Assembly: GCA_036435485.1 (NCBI GenBank)
Contig: CM071598.1
Location: 177,764,148 to 177,828,147, forward strand
Length of the DNA: 64,000 nucleotides
Reading direction: 5' to 3'
Source of the DNA: Saposhnikovia divaricata
Taxonomy: Eukaryota; Streptophyta; Magnoliopsida; Apiales; Apiaceae
The position numbers and the translations under genes are program-made. Shown one piece after another: positions 46,958 to 57,762 of the stretch; the stretch's first letter is position 1, and every line of letters begins with the position of its first letter. The notes under the pieces were generated by a model that saw nothing but the letters and a program-made list of their open reading frames with translations, was not told the origin of the DNA and ran no database searches.

Positions 46958-48228
46958 ATGGGTTCTATGAACTCTGAAAACTCAATCTCCATGAACTCTG
47001 ATGAATTTGTCGCCTTTGTTGGTCACAACTATGTTGCTCCTGCACTGCATCTTCAGCCACAGCTGCACTTCGAGGTGGACAATGATTCCTACAACACTAA
47101 TGAAGTCATGGGCGACCCCCTTCCACCAGATGTTCAAGCTCGTATGAGAGAGCAAATCAATTTGATACTTAATGATGGATCTGTGCAACCAGCCTCTGGC
47201 CCAGAAATGGAAGGTTCCAGTCGAGACTCTTCTAAATCTCCAGTTGAGGTTACCTCTCAAAACAAAGCCCCATCCTTGGCCACCCTTCAAGAAGCAATTT
47301 AGTAAAGAATGGAGTTCTCACCATGACAAATACGGAAGTGGGTGAAACAAGCAAAGCCCAAGAACCCTCACAACCACCAAAAAAATCTGTTACTTGGAGT
47401 AATATTGTGGCAAAGAACATTACTACAAATGAACCTGCTGCTGGGGATGCTGCCATAAGCTACAACAATGATGGAACGGCCACGGTAAGGTTCTCTGATG
47501 ATTTCTTTACTAGAGCACAAAAACAATGGCAGACAAGTATCATTGGGTACTTCATTGGTGGCTCTTTCGCCTTTAAGTACATTCGTGAGCAAGCTCAACG
47601 ATTTTGGGAGAATCGTGGTCTAACAGAAGTATACTACAATACTAAAGGATATTATACATTCAGATTTGGCACGATGGAAGAGTAAAACAGAGCTTTGAAC
47701 CTCAACAATATCCAAATCGGTGGGAAAACCTTGTTTTTGAAGCCTTGGGTTGAAGACACGAAATTTAAACGTAATGTCATTGACATAGTGCCATGTTGGA
47801 TTCATCTAGTAGATGTCCCAGACGTTCTTTGGTGCAAGGAAGGCTAAGCTCAATTGCAAGCACAGTTGGCACTCCCTTAAAATTTGATGCTGCTATAGCC
47901 AAATTTGAACCTTTAAAATATGCAGGTATTCAAGTTGAACTAGCATACTCTGCTTTGAGGCCTGATTTTGTTAGGGTCCCTCTTCCCAACTTGAATGAGG
48001 AAGTAAAAATTGAAATTTAGTATGGTGAATTGCCTTATTCATACAGCCTTTGTAATGCTTTTGGCCACTCGCTCTCTAGATGTATCAACAACCCTGAAAG
48101 GGTTGCAAAGAAGCAAAGAACGGCACAAGGAATCAAGCCACCCAACCACGAGCCCACATAACTTGAAGCTGTCAACATGGAACACACTGAAAATGCCCTT
48201 GTTCCCTGCACAGTTGGAACCCTCCTTG
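46958..48228 (+). pseudogene. LINE ORF1 (DUF4283-type RNA-binding protein), N-terminal part, broken
   Basis: ORF1 of plant L1 elements packages the element RNA. The pieces, in order: 46958-47302 (leader region, ends in a stop), 47323-47685 (start of the DUF4283 domain, with FTRAQKQWQTSIIGYFIGGS), the following GGKTLFLKPWVEDTKFKRNV and IVPCWIHLVDVPDVLWCKEG, and 47793-48020 (LSSIASTVGTPLKFDAAIAK, LAYSALRPDFVRVPLPN). Then comes a CCHC-type knuckle, SLCNAFGHSLSRC, in which the first cysteine is changed to tyrosine. At least three frame changes and four stops separate these pieces, so the protein cannot be made. Confidence 0.85.
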
Positions 48229-48233
48229 GATGT
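48229..48233. repeat. Target site duplication GATGT (left)
   Basis: GATGT at 48229-48233 precedes TGTAAGAACC; the same five bases follow the second LTR at 61664-61668. Confidence 0.95.
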
Positions 48234-51200
48234 TGTAAGAACCCAGATTTTCGGTAGAATTAAAACTTTTCTTATTAAGAATAAGTATATACGTGAATAG
48301 TGTTTGTCATGCGTGAATAGTAATTTATGGATGAATAGTGATTTTGAGGACCAAGAAAATTTTCACGCCACCCTATGTACAAGACATGGTATGGATATTT
48401 CGAAGTCATATTAGTGATTCACGGAGCAAATAAGTGTACATAAAGACGATCGGAATTTAGAAATTCCAATTTGTATTCTGGTGTAATATTTGACCGGGAA
48501 GTGAATTATATATTATTATATTCAAGAAATGAGATATTAATTTTTAGGAATTAAAGATTTACTTATGTCAGGATTTTATTATATTTGATTCGAGAATTTA
48601 GAACCAAAACCCCTGAGATAGTGAAACGAACGTTCTAGAAACCGCTGAGACTTTATAACGAGATTAAGCGATCAAGCGAGCGAATCATGAATTGAGAATA
48701 GTAAATATTAGAAGTCCAAGGAAGGATATATTATGAGAGGAAAATGGAATTGAGAATAAAATCCTAGAGTTAAAGGAAATGAGAACAATTGAGAAACCGC
48801 GAGAATTTTTTTCTGAGATAAAGAGAAAATACAAAGAAAATTGGACACAACGATTGTTTGAGGTATTGGGCCACACTATTACAATGAAGTGCAACATATA
48901 AGTTGTAACATATTGATTTAGTAAATATACAAGAAGGGAAGCCCCTTGGTGCAAATAAGAAAAGGAAGGAAGAACTTGGAAACAATATGTATAAAGCAAG
49001 GGACTTGCTTGCAATTATGGATGGATAAAGGTAATCCAAATGAACCAATGAGGAGATGACACCACATGGCAAGAAGATAAGATGCATCCAAGTGAAAATA
49101 TCAAGCATTATTGATCACTTTATCACTTTAATCAAACAAAACAAACACCAAATACTCCATTCTGCCCAGCAGGAAAGGAGCTCACTAAAACGGGTCTAGA
49201 GACTTCATTACTCAATGAAATTTTTTTTTCTTTATATGGTTAGAAATCTGTTAAGACGCTCTACAACTTTCATTCAGGAGCCTCGACCAGGAAACGAGTT
49301 CAAGGGCTTCGTTTTGGCTGATCTTTGGGGCGTGTTTTTCCAGTCAGGAAACTCACTTCCATGTTCTTGATTTCATTGGTGAGATTGAAGATGGTGAGCA
49401 TAGAGTAAGGCTTCCCCAAGGTTAACCAAGCTTGTTTGAGATTGTAAGAACATCAAGAAGGTATAAAAACCCTAACCCCTCTTGGCCATGTAGTATTTGT
49501 GATGTTTAATATTAGATCCATGGTTATTAGTGTGAATCTTGGACATATAAGTTATGGATGATGTAGATCTTGAGTTTAAATGTTGTGGTTGTGTTTTTTA
49601 AGCTTGTGGTTAGTGTATGTATCTCCATGTATGTTATAAAGTATGATCTTGGTGATTTAGATGTTGGTTGTGATGTGGATGTAAGATTCTTGGTTGGTTT
49701 AGTGATATAAGCATGTTGAGATTTTTCCAGGAACTTGTACTGTCTTGTAGGAGAGTTTTGAACCCCTAAATCTTGTCCCCTGAAGTCCTAATATATATTG
49801 TTGGAAAGGTATTTGAATATAGTTTCCAGAAATATAAGGTTCATGACTAGGTGATGTATAGATTGTGAGTTATGGCCTGAGAAGTGAAATGTGTTTCTGG
49901 AATCCGGACTGCACTAAATGGTCCCCTTGTGAACCTTGTTTAAACCCCTAAAAATTTATGTAGGATCATGGAAAAATTAGAGAAGCTAGTAAATGCAGTG
50001 GTGAAGGCTACCCAAAAAGAATTTGATTAAAATATGTATTTTTCAATTTTATAAAAATGCTAGAGTAAAATTCGCGCAAGGGAAAAAGTCGTTAAGGGAG
50101 TGTGATTTAAGGGGTAATGGATACGACTCGGATATGGTAACCAAATTAAGTCGAATAAGTGACGAGCGTAATCGAGTGGTGACATGAACCTATAGTGGGG
50201 CTAGAGTGTCATAAGACGAAGTCATTAAGTTAATTTTGTACCCCCTAAAACCCCGTAATTAAAGAGATATTGTTAAGGTACTAACGAACGACTATTGCTT
50301 ATGTATAGATCATTCCACTCCGCACGCTCGACCACCCCAACCTCACCAAGGCAAGTTTACTTTTCAAAACTTACATATACAAGGACTTTCACTGTTGTGT
50401 TTGTAGTTTTCAATCATATCAAATGTTTATGTTTATCGAAGTATCGATGAAATTGAGATGTATAAGTACATATATGTTTGCACCCCTTGAACTTAGAATG
50501 AAATGTTTTCTTCGGACAACGACTCTAGCAATAGAGGTCGTAGCGGTCCGTATATACTATTGACTGGGGAGCGGTATATTATTATATCGTAATTAAATTG
50601 CGAAAACCCGAAGGGTCATTCGGGAAGTATCGAATACTCAAGTAATTATTCTTATATCTTCGTAAATACTCAAAATACCTATCTTGGATTAAAAGCTTAT
50701 TTAATTAAATAATTATTTTATTAAATCTTAAAATATCATTTATTAATTATTGTTCATTATTTTAAAGACAAAGCTAATCCAAGATACCTTTAGCACTTTC
50801 AAACTCGAACTCTTTCGAACTCAAAACATTTTCGAAAACCCCCGGTCAGGTTTGCTTCTTGTGTGATTTCAAGAATCATCGGTCGACTGATGTCTGACCT
50901 CAATTACTCAGTTTTCAATCAAAATCAAGTTTTTAAAAGAAAAATAAAAAGGGACTCTGGCAGGTGTGGGAACCGTTGACGAACGATTCCCGGGATGTGT
51001 AAGCGGCCGTGAGCCAGGCGGTCCATCAATTATTATTCCGGCCCAGGTGTTGCCGAAGGATGATTACGGATGTAGTTTTCATCGAGGGTGATTACGGATG
51101 TAGTTTTCACCCGGGGATAGTTACGGATGTTGTTTCTATCCTTCTACCGGTAGAGAAGACCCGCGGATTATTGGACTTGGATGTGGTGACTGATCATCGT

Positions 51201-52134
51201 CAATCCCTGTCAGGTTTTTATGTTTTCTTCCAGTCCCATCCTCCACTTTGGAAAAATACTCAAACACTGCTTCTTGGGCCTAAGTGCCAAGTTGCCGATA
51301 GTGTGGCTTTTGATGAGAAAAATATTGACATCGTGCAGTATCTAGAACTGCAAGATTTTCTATAAAGATTGGCACGTGTTAGTGCACTCTTGCAATTATT
51401 TCAAAGAATGAAATGTTTTTGAATGAGAAACCTTCCAAGCTAATGGAAGGAAAGAGGTATTCCCGGTACAGTATGTTAACCGTAGAGTGTTTTGCCGAAA
51501 ATGATATACTCATATGTATATATTTTCAAACTTGTGATATATTGAAATAGGAACCTTATAAAGGGTTCATATGTTATTCTTAAAGCTCCTTAGTGAGTAT
51601 AGATGTTTTATTCAAACTCGGACATATATACTATCTAATTATGTTTTGAAATCTGAGATATATACCCATATAGTTGGGAATGTTTTCGAAATAAACCACG
51701 TTATTATTTTTCAAAATGGTGAACTTGCTGAGCGTTATGTAGCTCATTCTTGCTTTATAAAAACTTTTCAGAAAGAGAAGAATTTGGTCGGTTAACTCCG
51801 CAACAGCAGAAGAGGAGTAGAAGATTTACCCCGGTGATGATTTAGTTCCTGATAAATACTACAGAGTAAGTCTGATAGGTTTTCAACTGTAATAGTAAGA
51901 CTTGTCTTCAAGTATAGTTGTATAAGTGGAAATGCGTAAGACTCTGGATTGTACAGATGAATTGTAATATTTAGTGTTACTTTTGATTATCGTTTCCGAG
52001 GCTCTAACTTGTTTGTGCGTAAGATTGAGGTCTGGACGTATGTATTGTTGAGTTGTAAAGTTAATACAGTTAGGATATGGTTAGATGATGATGTGATGAC
52101 CTGAATCTTTGACCTCAGATTTGGGGGCGTCACA
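48234..52134 (+). repeat. Gypsy element, 5' LTR, 3901 bp
   Basis: TGTAAGAACC to GGGGCGTCACA. Contains three tandem units of TTACGGATGTAGTTTTCA-type sequence (51062-51140), the CTACCGGTAG palindrome shared with the other gypsy family (51144), and open frames 51009-51365 and 51571-51795 that are also open in the partner LTR. The first has no ATG at its 5' end, and neither has a recognisable domain. Confidence 0.95.
51055..51140 (+). repeat. Three tandem 27-30 bp units in the LTR
   Basis: TTACGGATGTAGTTTTCATC, TTACGGATGTAGTTTTCACC and TTACGGATGTTGTTTCTATC follow each other, separated by GAGGGTGA and CGGGGATAG. The same three units are present in the partner LTR at 60584-60669. They could be protein-binding or RNA elements of the LTR; this is inference. 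Confidence 0.85.
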
Positions 52135-52138
52135 GAAA

Positions 52139-52150
52139 TGGTATCAGAGC
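52139..52150 (+). other. Primer binding site, initiator tRNA-Met
   Basis: TGGTATCAGAGC lies four bases after the 5' LTR, the same layout as in the element at 19600-34688. Confidence 0.9.
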
Positions 52151-55100
52151 GATAAGTTACTGTACTCAGAAACGAGAGTGTTGAGAGTTAAGTCTAAGTA
52201 GGAGAATGACATAAGAGATCGTAGTAAACTTATGATTGGACTACCGGAAGAGGTACCGGTGAGTAGAATGGACTGGAGTGTTACTGAAGGTATTATACTA
52301 GGGTCGACAGAATCCTTAGAGACCTTCAGAATGATGAATAGAGGTTTGAGAGTCGTACATGACCTATCATAGGTAATGATATAGGAAGTAGAGCGAAATC
52401 TCGAGAGCAGCTGAGGTAGGGGCGATATTGCCAATATGATCGGATGACTAGGCTGGCATAAATTTTGTGGCCCATATTCCTCCACAGTTTAGGAGGCGGC
52501 ATTTTAAGAATCAAGAAGTTTGGACTTCCCTACATAATTAAGGGTACTTAGTACTTGGATTAATGAAAGTCTTTTACTTTGGCTATAAGATCCGATTTTC
52601 GATAAGTAACGGGTTTACCTGAAGGTTGGTCACTATGTCGTTGTGGATTCCATTACCCTTGATGGCGAATTTTACATGTGTTATACGAGAATGTTATCAT
52701 AAGATAAGCGTGCTAGATAATTCCACGCATGATTCGGACGCTAGAGCATGGTAGTTCAACTTAGAGAACAAACAAGTAGAATTAACAAAGGGACTCAAGA
52801 GAAGTTGAATATGGTTGCAACGAGTGATACAGTGATCTCAGAGTCTACCAAAAGAAAAGACCAGCGGGTCTAGATTGGGATCCTTTGATAGAGATGTTAT
52901 CAGGGACTACGTATACATGTATTGTAGACCTCAATATTTTTGGTATATGTTCACATACACACACCCGCCACTGAACCTATGGACTGCACTGAGATCCCTG
53001 AGAGATCTCTTTGATCTGTTCCCAGGGGGAACTTGCCACTTGTGATTCATGTCGGAAGGCATGAAGTAGGACCCTATGGACTTAGCAAGTGTCCCCGGAA
53101 TGATGTGAAGCTTGGTCTTCAAGATAAATCACGGAAATGATAGATATATTTGTGAAACCCCAACTCGATAAATGACTTTAAGATGATGATTGAGAGACGC
53201 ACTAGTTGGTGTCTTGTATTACGAAGACGAAGAGATGGAGTTACCCTCATAATGGTGATAATGAGATGCACGAATGATCATTAACTTATTTTGGTAACTA
53301 CCGGCAGGTGCACTACTTCATTTTAAACTGTTCACTAACCCTGTTACCTCGATTAGTTTATATCAGGTAACCCTTCTAGCTTTCTACTTCAAACTTGTGG
53401 AATAATAACCAGTGAGATACTTTCCCTAAAGCAGGACTTATCTGAAGTAATTTTATTCGATCCATGAACATTCTATTCAAAAATTTATGATGATCTTGTT
53501 CTTTCAATTATCCAAGGAAGGTTCAACAAGTATTTCCTTAATTAATCGAAGAATATTACTTAACGAATATTGATATTTGATTGCTTCTTTCATACTTGCA
53601 CTCTTCAGTTGAGCTCATAAATATCTAACAAATTAGTGAGGACATGGATGATCTAATGTCCAGACATCCTTCATGAATTCTTTTCTTCTATTCAAGATGA
53701 GATTGTACATCGTACATTGAAATCATAGTAAGGATATCATTTTGATATTGGTATTCTGAATTTAATTCTATTGTAGGATCTGATAAAGCATGTGTACGGA
53801 GGCACCCTTGGGTGGACCGTTTCACTGGTAAGTAATATTTGATGATAGGTTATCGATTGCTCCGATACCTAGAACATTCTCTTCAGATTTTATAGTTTTC
53901 TTTTTCAAACTTAATAACTTCTTATTTCCATTCGTTGTCCGAGTAGCCTAAAGTTTCTTCAGTGGCTACGATGTTGAAATTCCGTTCTAGCCAATTGAAA
54001 CTGGCTAGTCGATATGTCAACATGAATGACTAGTTGATTGTTCTAACTAGTCAAAATTGTAATGTTGTGAAGAACACCTAGTTAATTGTCCTAGCTGGTG
54101 GTGATGTCTCAAACAGGTGGACTAGCAAATTTTGTGTAGCTAGTTGCTAGTGTTTCTTGAAAAGGACTAGCTATTGTTTCACTAGTCCAACTCCCAATTT
54201 AATTCATTCTGCAATGCATTTTGCATGTGGTAAAGTATGATGACGAAAGTTTTGACGAATAACTTGATTGAGACCTAATGAGGTCGCCCACTCAACTCGA
54301 ATTCTACCCATCTTCGTATCAGACTCTATATCACTTGAATATTTTATTCTTTCATTCACACAATGAGAATTCATTTGAAACCACTGATTACTTGAATGAT
54401 AAACTACTTCATTCTTTAATTGTCATGGAGTAGAATTGCTTTCTATTGGCTGACCTTCATCAATGCGACTTTAGATTTCTTCTTATTATACAGGAGGAAA
54501 AGTATCCACCCGATGTAAGAATTGTATAAAGACCGTCTTTATGACTTTTGTATCCAACAATCATTGCCTTGTGCAACATTCTCTATGGTATCATATTACA
54601 GAATTATCAGGACGGGAAGGAATAAACCTTGTTGTATTCTTTCTGTCCATCCTTACATCTCCAAAAATCGAGACTCCTAGAATTTGGAACCATCAACATT
54701 CTTGGAACATCCAATGTGGAATTCTTATTGAAATTATCTTTTGGACCTTGTTATTTTGAAACCATTCCTTTCAAAGTGATTACTCTAAGGTGAACGGGAG
54801 GTACAATTATGAACCGTTACACCAATATGAGATCAAAAACAAAATGTTGTAATTGTGCAGCCAGAGCGTTATGCCGAGTAATTATTAAAGTAGAAATAAC
54901 ATGTCGGGGCATACCACAAGACCTTTAATATTAGTGTGGGGAAAGTTATAAGAAATGATGAGGTGGTTTGGAGTACGCTTCTACCAACCGTTGTCAGGAT
55001 GTTATATTAATGAATTCTATAGTTACCAAGCCTTTTCCTGATCCAAGAAATTCAAATCGATTGCGATGTAAGACATATCCTTAGAGGAAACTAACATGGA

Positions 55101-55400
55101 AGTGAGATGGACGAGAAAGGAAGAAATATCATGGCAAGAATGTGAAGCTTTACTTAGCTTAAAGGGATTGATGCACATAGAGAGGCATATAGTTTAACAG
55201 GCCCCTAATAGCAAATGGATGCATGGAGATATGCCAATGATCCTTCGAGATTACCACCTAATAAAGTTTATTGGGAATCGCAGCCGCATGCAGGCCTCAG
55301 GATGATTGGCGCCAGTTGTGAAGGAGGACGAGCGTATGACATCTTATATATACCATCGAGAACTGATACCCTTACCGGAAATGGAGGAATTGTTGACTAG
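52151..55400 (+). other. Gypsy interior without recognisable proteins
   Basis: About 3.2 kb where gag and protease are expected. No frame above about 115 codons and no zinc knuckle or protease motif that I can support. From about 53300 to 54900 the plus strand becomes rich in C and T, unlike its flanks, so part of it may be of other origin or inverted. A hairpin array lies at 53987-54188. Confidence 0.5.
53987..54188 (+). repeat. Cluster of hairpins with CTAG-containing stems
   Basis: Four perfect stem-loops in 200 bp. CTAGCCA/TGGCTAG at 53987-54008, GACTAGTT/AACTAGTC at 54028-54052, ACTAGCAA/TTGCTAGT at 54121-54151, and GGACTAG/CTAGTCC at 54164-54188. An imperfect fifth lies at 54075-54100. 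Stems are 7-8 bp and the loops 7-15 bases; several loops contain ATTG. The units appear related by descent, yet the pairing is kept despite base changes. Confidence 0.75.
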
Positions 55401-55419
55401 TTAAAATGAGTAGTTGTTT

Positions 55420-55990
55420 TTCAAGGATAAGGTTGAAGAGAAGGTTTCACCAACTCAAGATCGACCTCTGTACTGTGCCAAAGTTGGCATTTCACACTAA
55501 TATAAACGTTATAAAATTGTGGTAGTATCGTTTGAATGGACTAATGAGTCAGAAGCCTTTATGGATTAATGAACAAAGTTTTGGGATGAAATGAGATATT
55601 AGCAACAACCTCGTTGTTAGCTATACTTGATGATAAAAAGAAGACTTTGAGAGTCACGATGATGCGTCTTTCAAGAGTTTAAGAGGTGTGCTGATGCAGT
55701 AGAAAGAGGATGATAGCCTATACTTCTAAACAACATAAAGGTTACGGGATAGGATATACTAACCGTGAGTCTGGGATTAGTCATGATGGCGTTCACGCAT
55801 AAAACTGAGAGATAACCTTATGAGAAAAGTGTGAAAATTTCTCCACAAGTGCCATAAGTATATCTTCATATTAGAACTAAACATAAGAAAGAGAAGGTGA
55901 CGAAAGGGAGCAGAGAGTATAATGGAGAAATTTGTTATTACCTAGGGAAGGCCAGTGTGGTGGCCGATACCTATAGAAGGTATTATTCGA
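55420..55990 (+). pseudogene. Worn reverse transcriptase and RNase H of the gypsy element
   Basis: A block near 55450-55600 reads HQLKID, then PKLAFHTN, then WTNESEAFMD followed by two stops, which lines up with the RT core segments YHQL, PKTAFRT and FGLTNAPEAFMD. Near 55655-55730 DASFKSLRGVLMQ, a stop, then (in another frame) IAYTSKQHKGYG line up with the RNase H start. Near 55930-55975 YYLGKASVVADT lines up with its end (HPGKANVVADALS). Frame changes and stops are spread throughout, so no enzyme can be made. Confidence 0.7.
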
Positions 55991-57151
55991 AATTGGAATT
56001 CAGTCAGTATTGACCAAGAAAATAGAGTATATACAATAAAGAATAATGTTAGAGGAAAATAAATAAATTATGGGGAAGGACAGAGATGTATAGAGAATTA
56101 AGAGAGTGTTTGGCAAACGGATATGAAGAATGGTATTGGCAAACTATTAAGTACATACGCGACAAGCCAAAAGCAGAATGATAGAGATCTAGTGGATTAA
56201 TTCCGCCTGTAGAAAATATTGAACGTGAACAGAATTATAATGAATTTCATAAGTAGGTCGCCAAAGACCGAGCCAAGAGATGGCCCTAGTTGAGTTATAA
56301 TTGTTGGACCAAGTGATTTACCTACGAGAGACTTTCCATTGAGAAGATTATCGAATATTATACGGAAGAGATGGTGGTTCAATATAAAACTTCTGCAGCG
56401 ATTACGTCAGATAAAGACTTAAGGTTAAACTTCAAATATTGAAGGTGCTTTCAGGTATATTTAACAAAGAGATTGAGCGTATGTACTAATTTGATCTGTG
56501 GTTGACGGACAGGGAAGAAGAATTATCCAGACGATCGAATTTGTATTTAGTATCGTGCCTTAGATTTCACGGGGCAGTCGAGAATAAAAACTTATCCATG
56601 AAACGAATGTTGTTATCACGATCGGCACCATGCGAACGTAAGGATGTCTCTTGTAAAGCGTACTACGAAAGAAGAAGTTTCACTTTTCTTGCGTTACGAA
56701 GAAGTCAATGAACGAGGGATATAGTAGTTGAACTGGTTCGACGTATACCGAAGACTATACAGTATCCATAGCAAGTGGTAACGACTAACGGGAGGCAACA
56801 CATGCGTGCTAATCAAGCCAAGGAAAATGAGGAATACCGTGCGTATTGACGTTGTCTCAGATTATAGAACACGAGCACAAAGTATTCACGGCCCAACTAT
56901 ACAAGGACTCAACACGGATACTATGAACAAGGTAGAAGAGGAACGTATAAGTAGTGGGATAGAAATTTTCATTCATAGAACAACCGATAAGGAATACAGG
57001 TCGAGGAGAGCATGCGTTGAGAAGCAACACTAAAGCGTTGGTAAGATCAAGGTAAGAGAACAAAAGGGTTGAAGTGTCAACCTGAGAGTTGGGAAGGGTA
57101 AAGTTGGAATTGTATCCACAACTATTTTCCTTAGGTTCTTAAGATAGAATC

Positions 57152-57290
57152 CTTTTAAGGAGAGGAGACTGCAATAACCCAAATTTTATGGGGGGATGAG
57201 AAATCTTTGCGATCACGGGATGTACGAATTATTAAATGAAGATTTTTTTTTTACGAAACCCATTATTTCGAATGGTCAAATTTTATGAGA
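57152..57290 (+). other. Second polypurine tract and LTR start inside the interior
   Basis: GAATCCTTTTAAGGAGAGGA (57148-57167) copies the true polypurine tract region at 57740-57760. It is followed by GACTGCAATAACCCAAATTTT, which resembles the LTR start TGTAAGAACCCAGATTTT with changes. About 120 bp later integrase-like sequence resumes. It is an LTR junction of a different element, embedded in this one. Confidence 0.75.
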
Positions 57291-57299
57291 TATCAAAGG

Positions 57300-57684
57300 A
57301 GTATGAGGTGGGAGACTTCGTGATGCTAAAGGTATCCCCCTGAAAAGGATTGATGCGGTTTGGTAAGAAAGGGAAGCTAAGTCTGAGGTTTATTGGACCT
57401 TTTTAGATTTTGAGGCGTATTGGGAAGTTAGCCTACGAGTTAGCCTTGCCCCAAGCTTGCAGCAAATTCATAATGTGTTTCATATGTCTATGTTACGACC
57501 CTACCACACCGACTATCAGCATGTGATAGAGTACGACCAAGTGGACCTACAACCAGACTTGACCTATGTGGAGCAACCCGTGGAAATCATGGATAGAAAA
57601 GAACAAGTGCTGAGGAACAAGGTTTTCAAACTAATAAGGAATTGTGAGAAAATCAAGATGTGGAAGAATCCACCTGGAAGTTAA
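57300..57684 (+). pseudogene. Gypsy integrase C-terminal fragment
   Basis: Begins EVGDFVMLKVSP, a stop, then RFGKKGKLSLRFIGPF, a stop, RIGKLAYELALPQA, and continues in another frame as IHNVFHMSMLRPYHTDYQH and LQPDLTYVEQPVEIMDRKEQ with VLRNKVFKLI. This is the conserved C-terminal (GPY/F) region of plant gypsy integrases, which closes pol just before the polypurine tract. It is better preserved than the RT relics upstream, which suggests a different source. Two stops and one frame change are present. Confidence 0.85.
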
Positions 57685-57749
57685 AAGAGTGAAACAAAGA
57701 AGGAGTAACCCCAGTGATTCCTAAACTGATTCCGGGACGGAATCCTTTT

Positions 57750-57760
57750 AAGGAGGGGAG
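57750..57760 (+). other. Polypurine tract of the gypsy element
   Basis: AAGGAGGGGAG two bases before the 3' LTR, preceded by CGGGACGGAATCCTTTT, the same as in the element at 19600-34688. Confidence 0.9.
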
Positions 57761-57762
57761 AC

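Noticed and set aside
48685..49108. Two overlapping minus-strand open frames of 109 and 112 codons, repeated at 58214-58637
   Set aside because: They lie antisense in the LTRs; repetition reflects LTR identity, not gene duplication. No recognisable domain.
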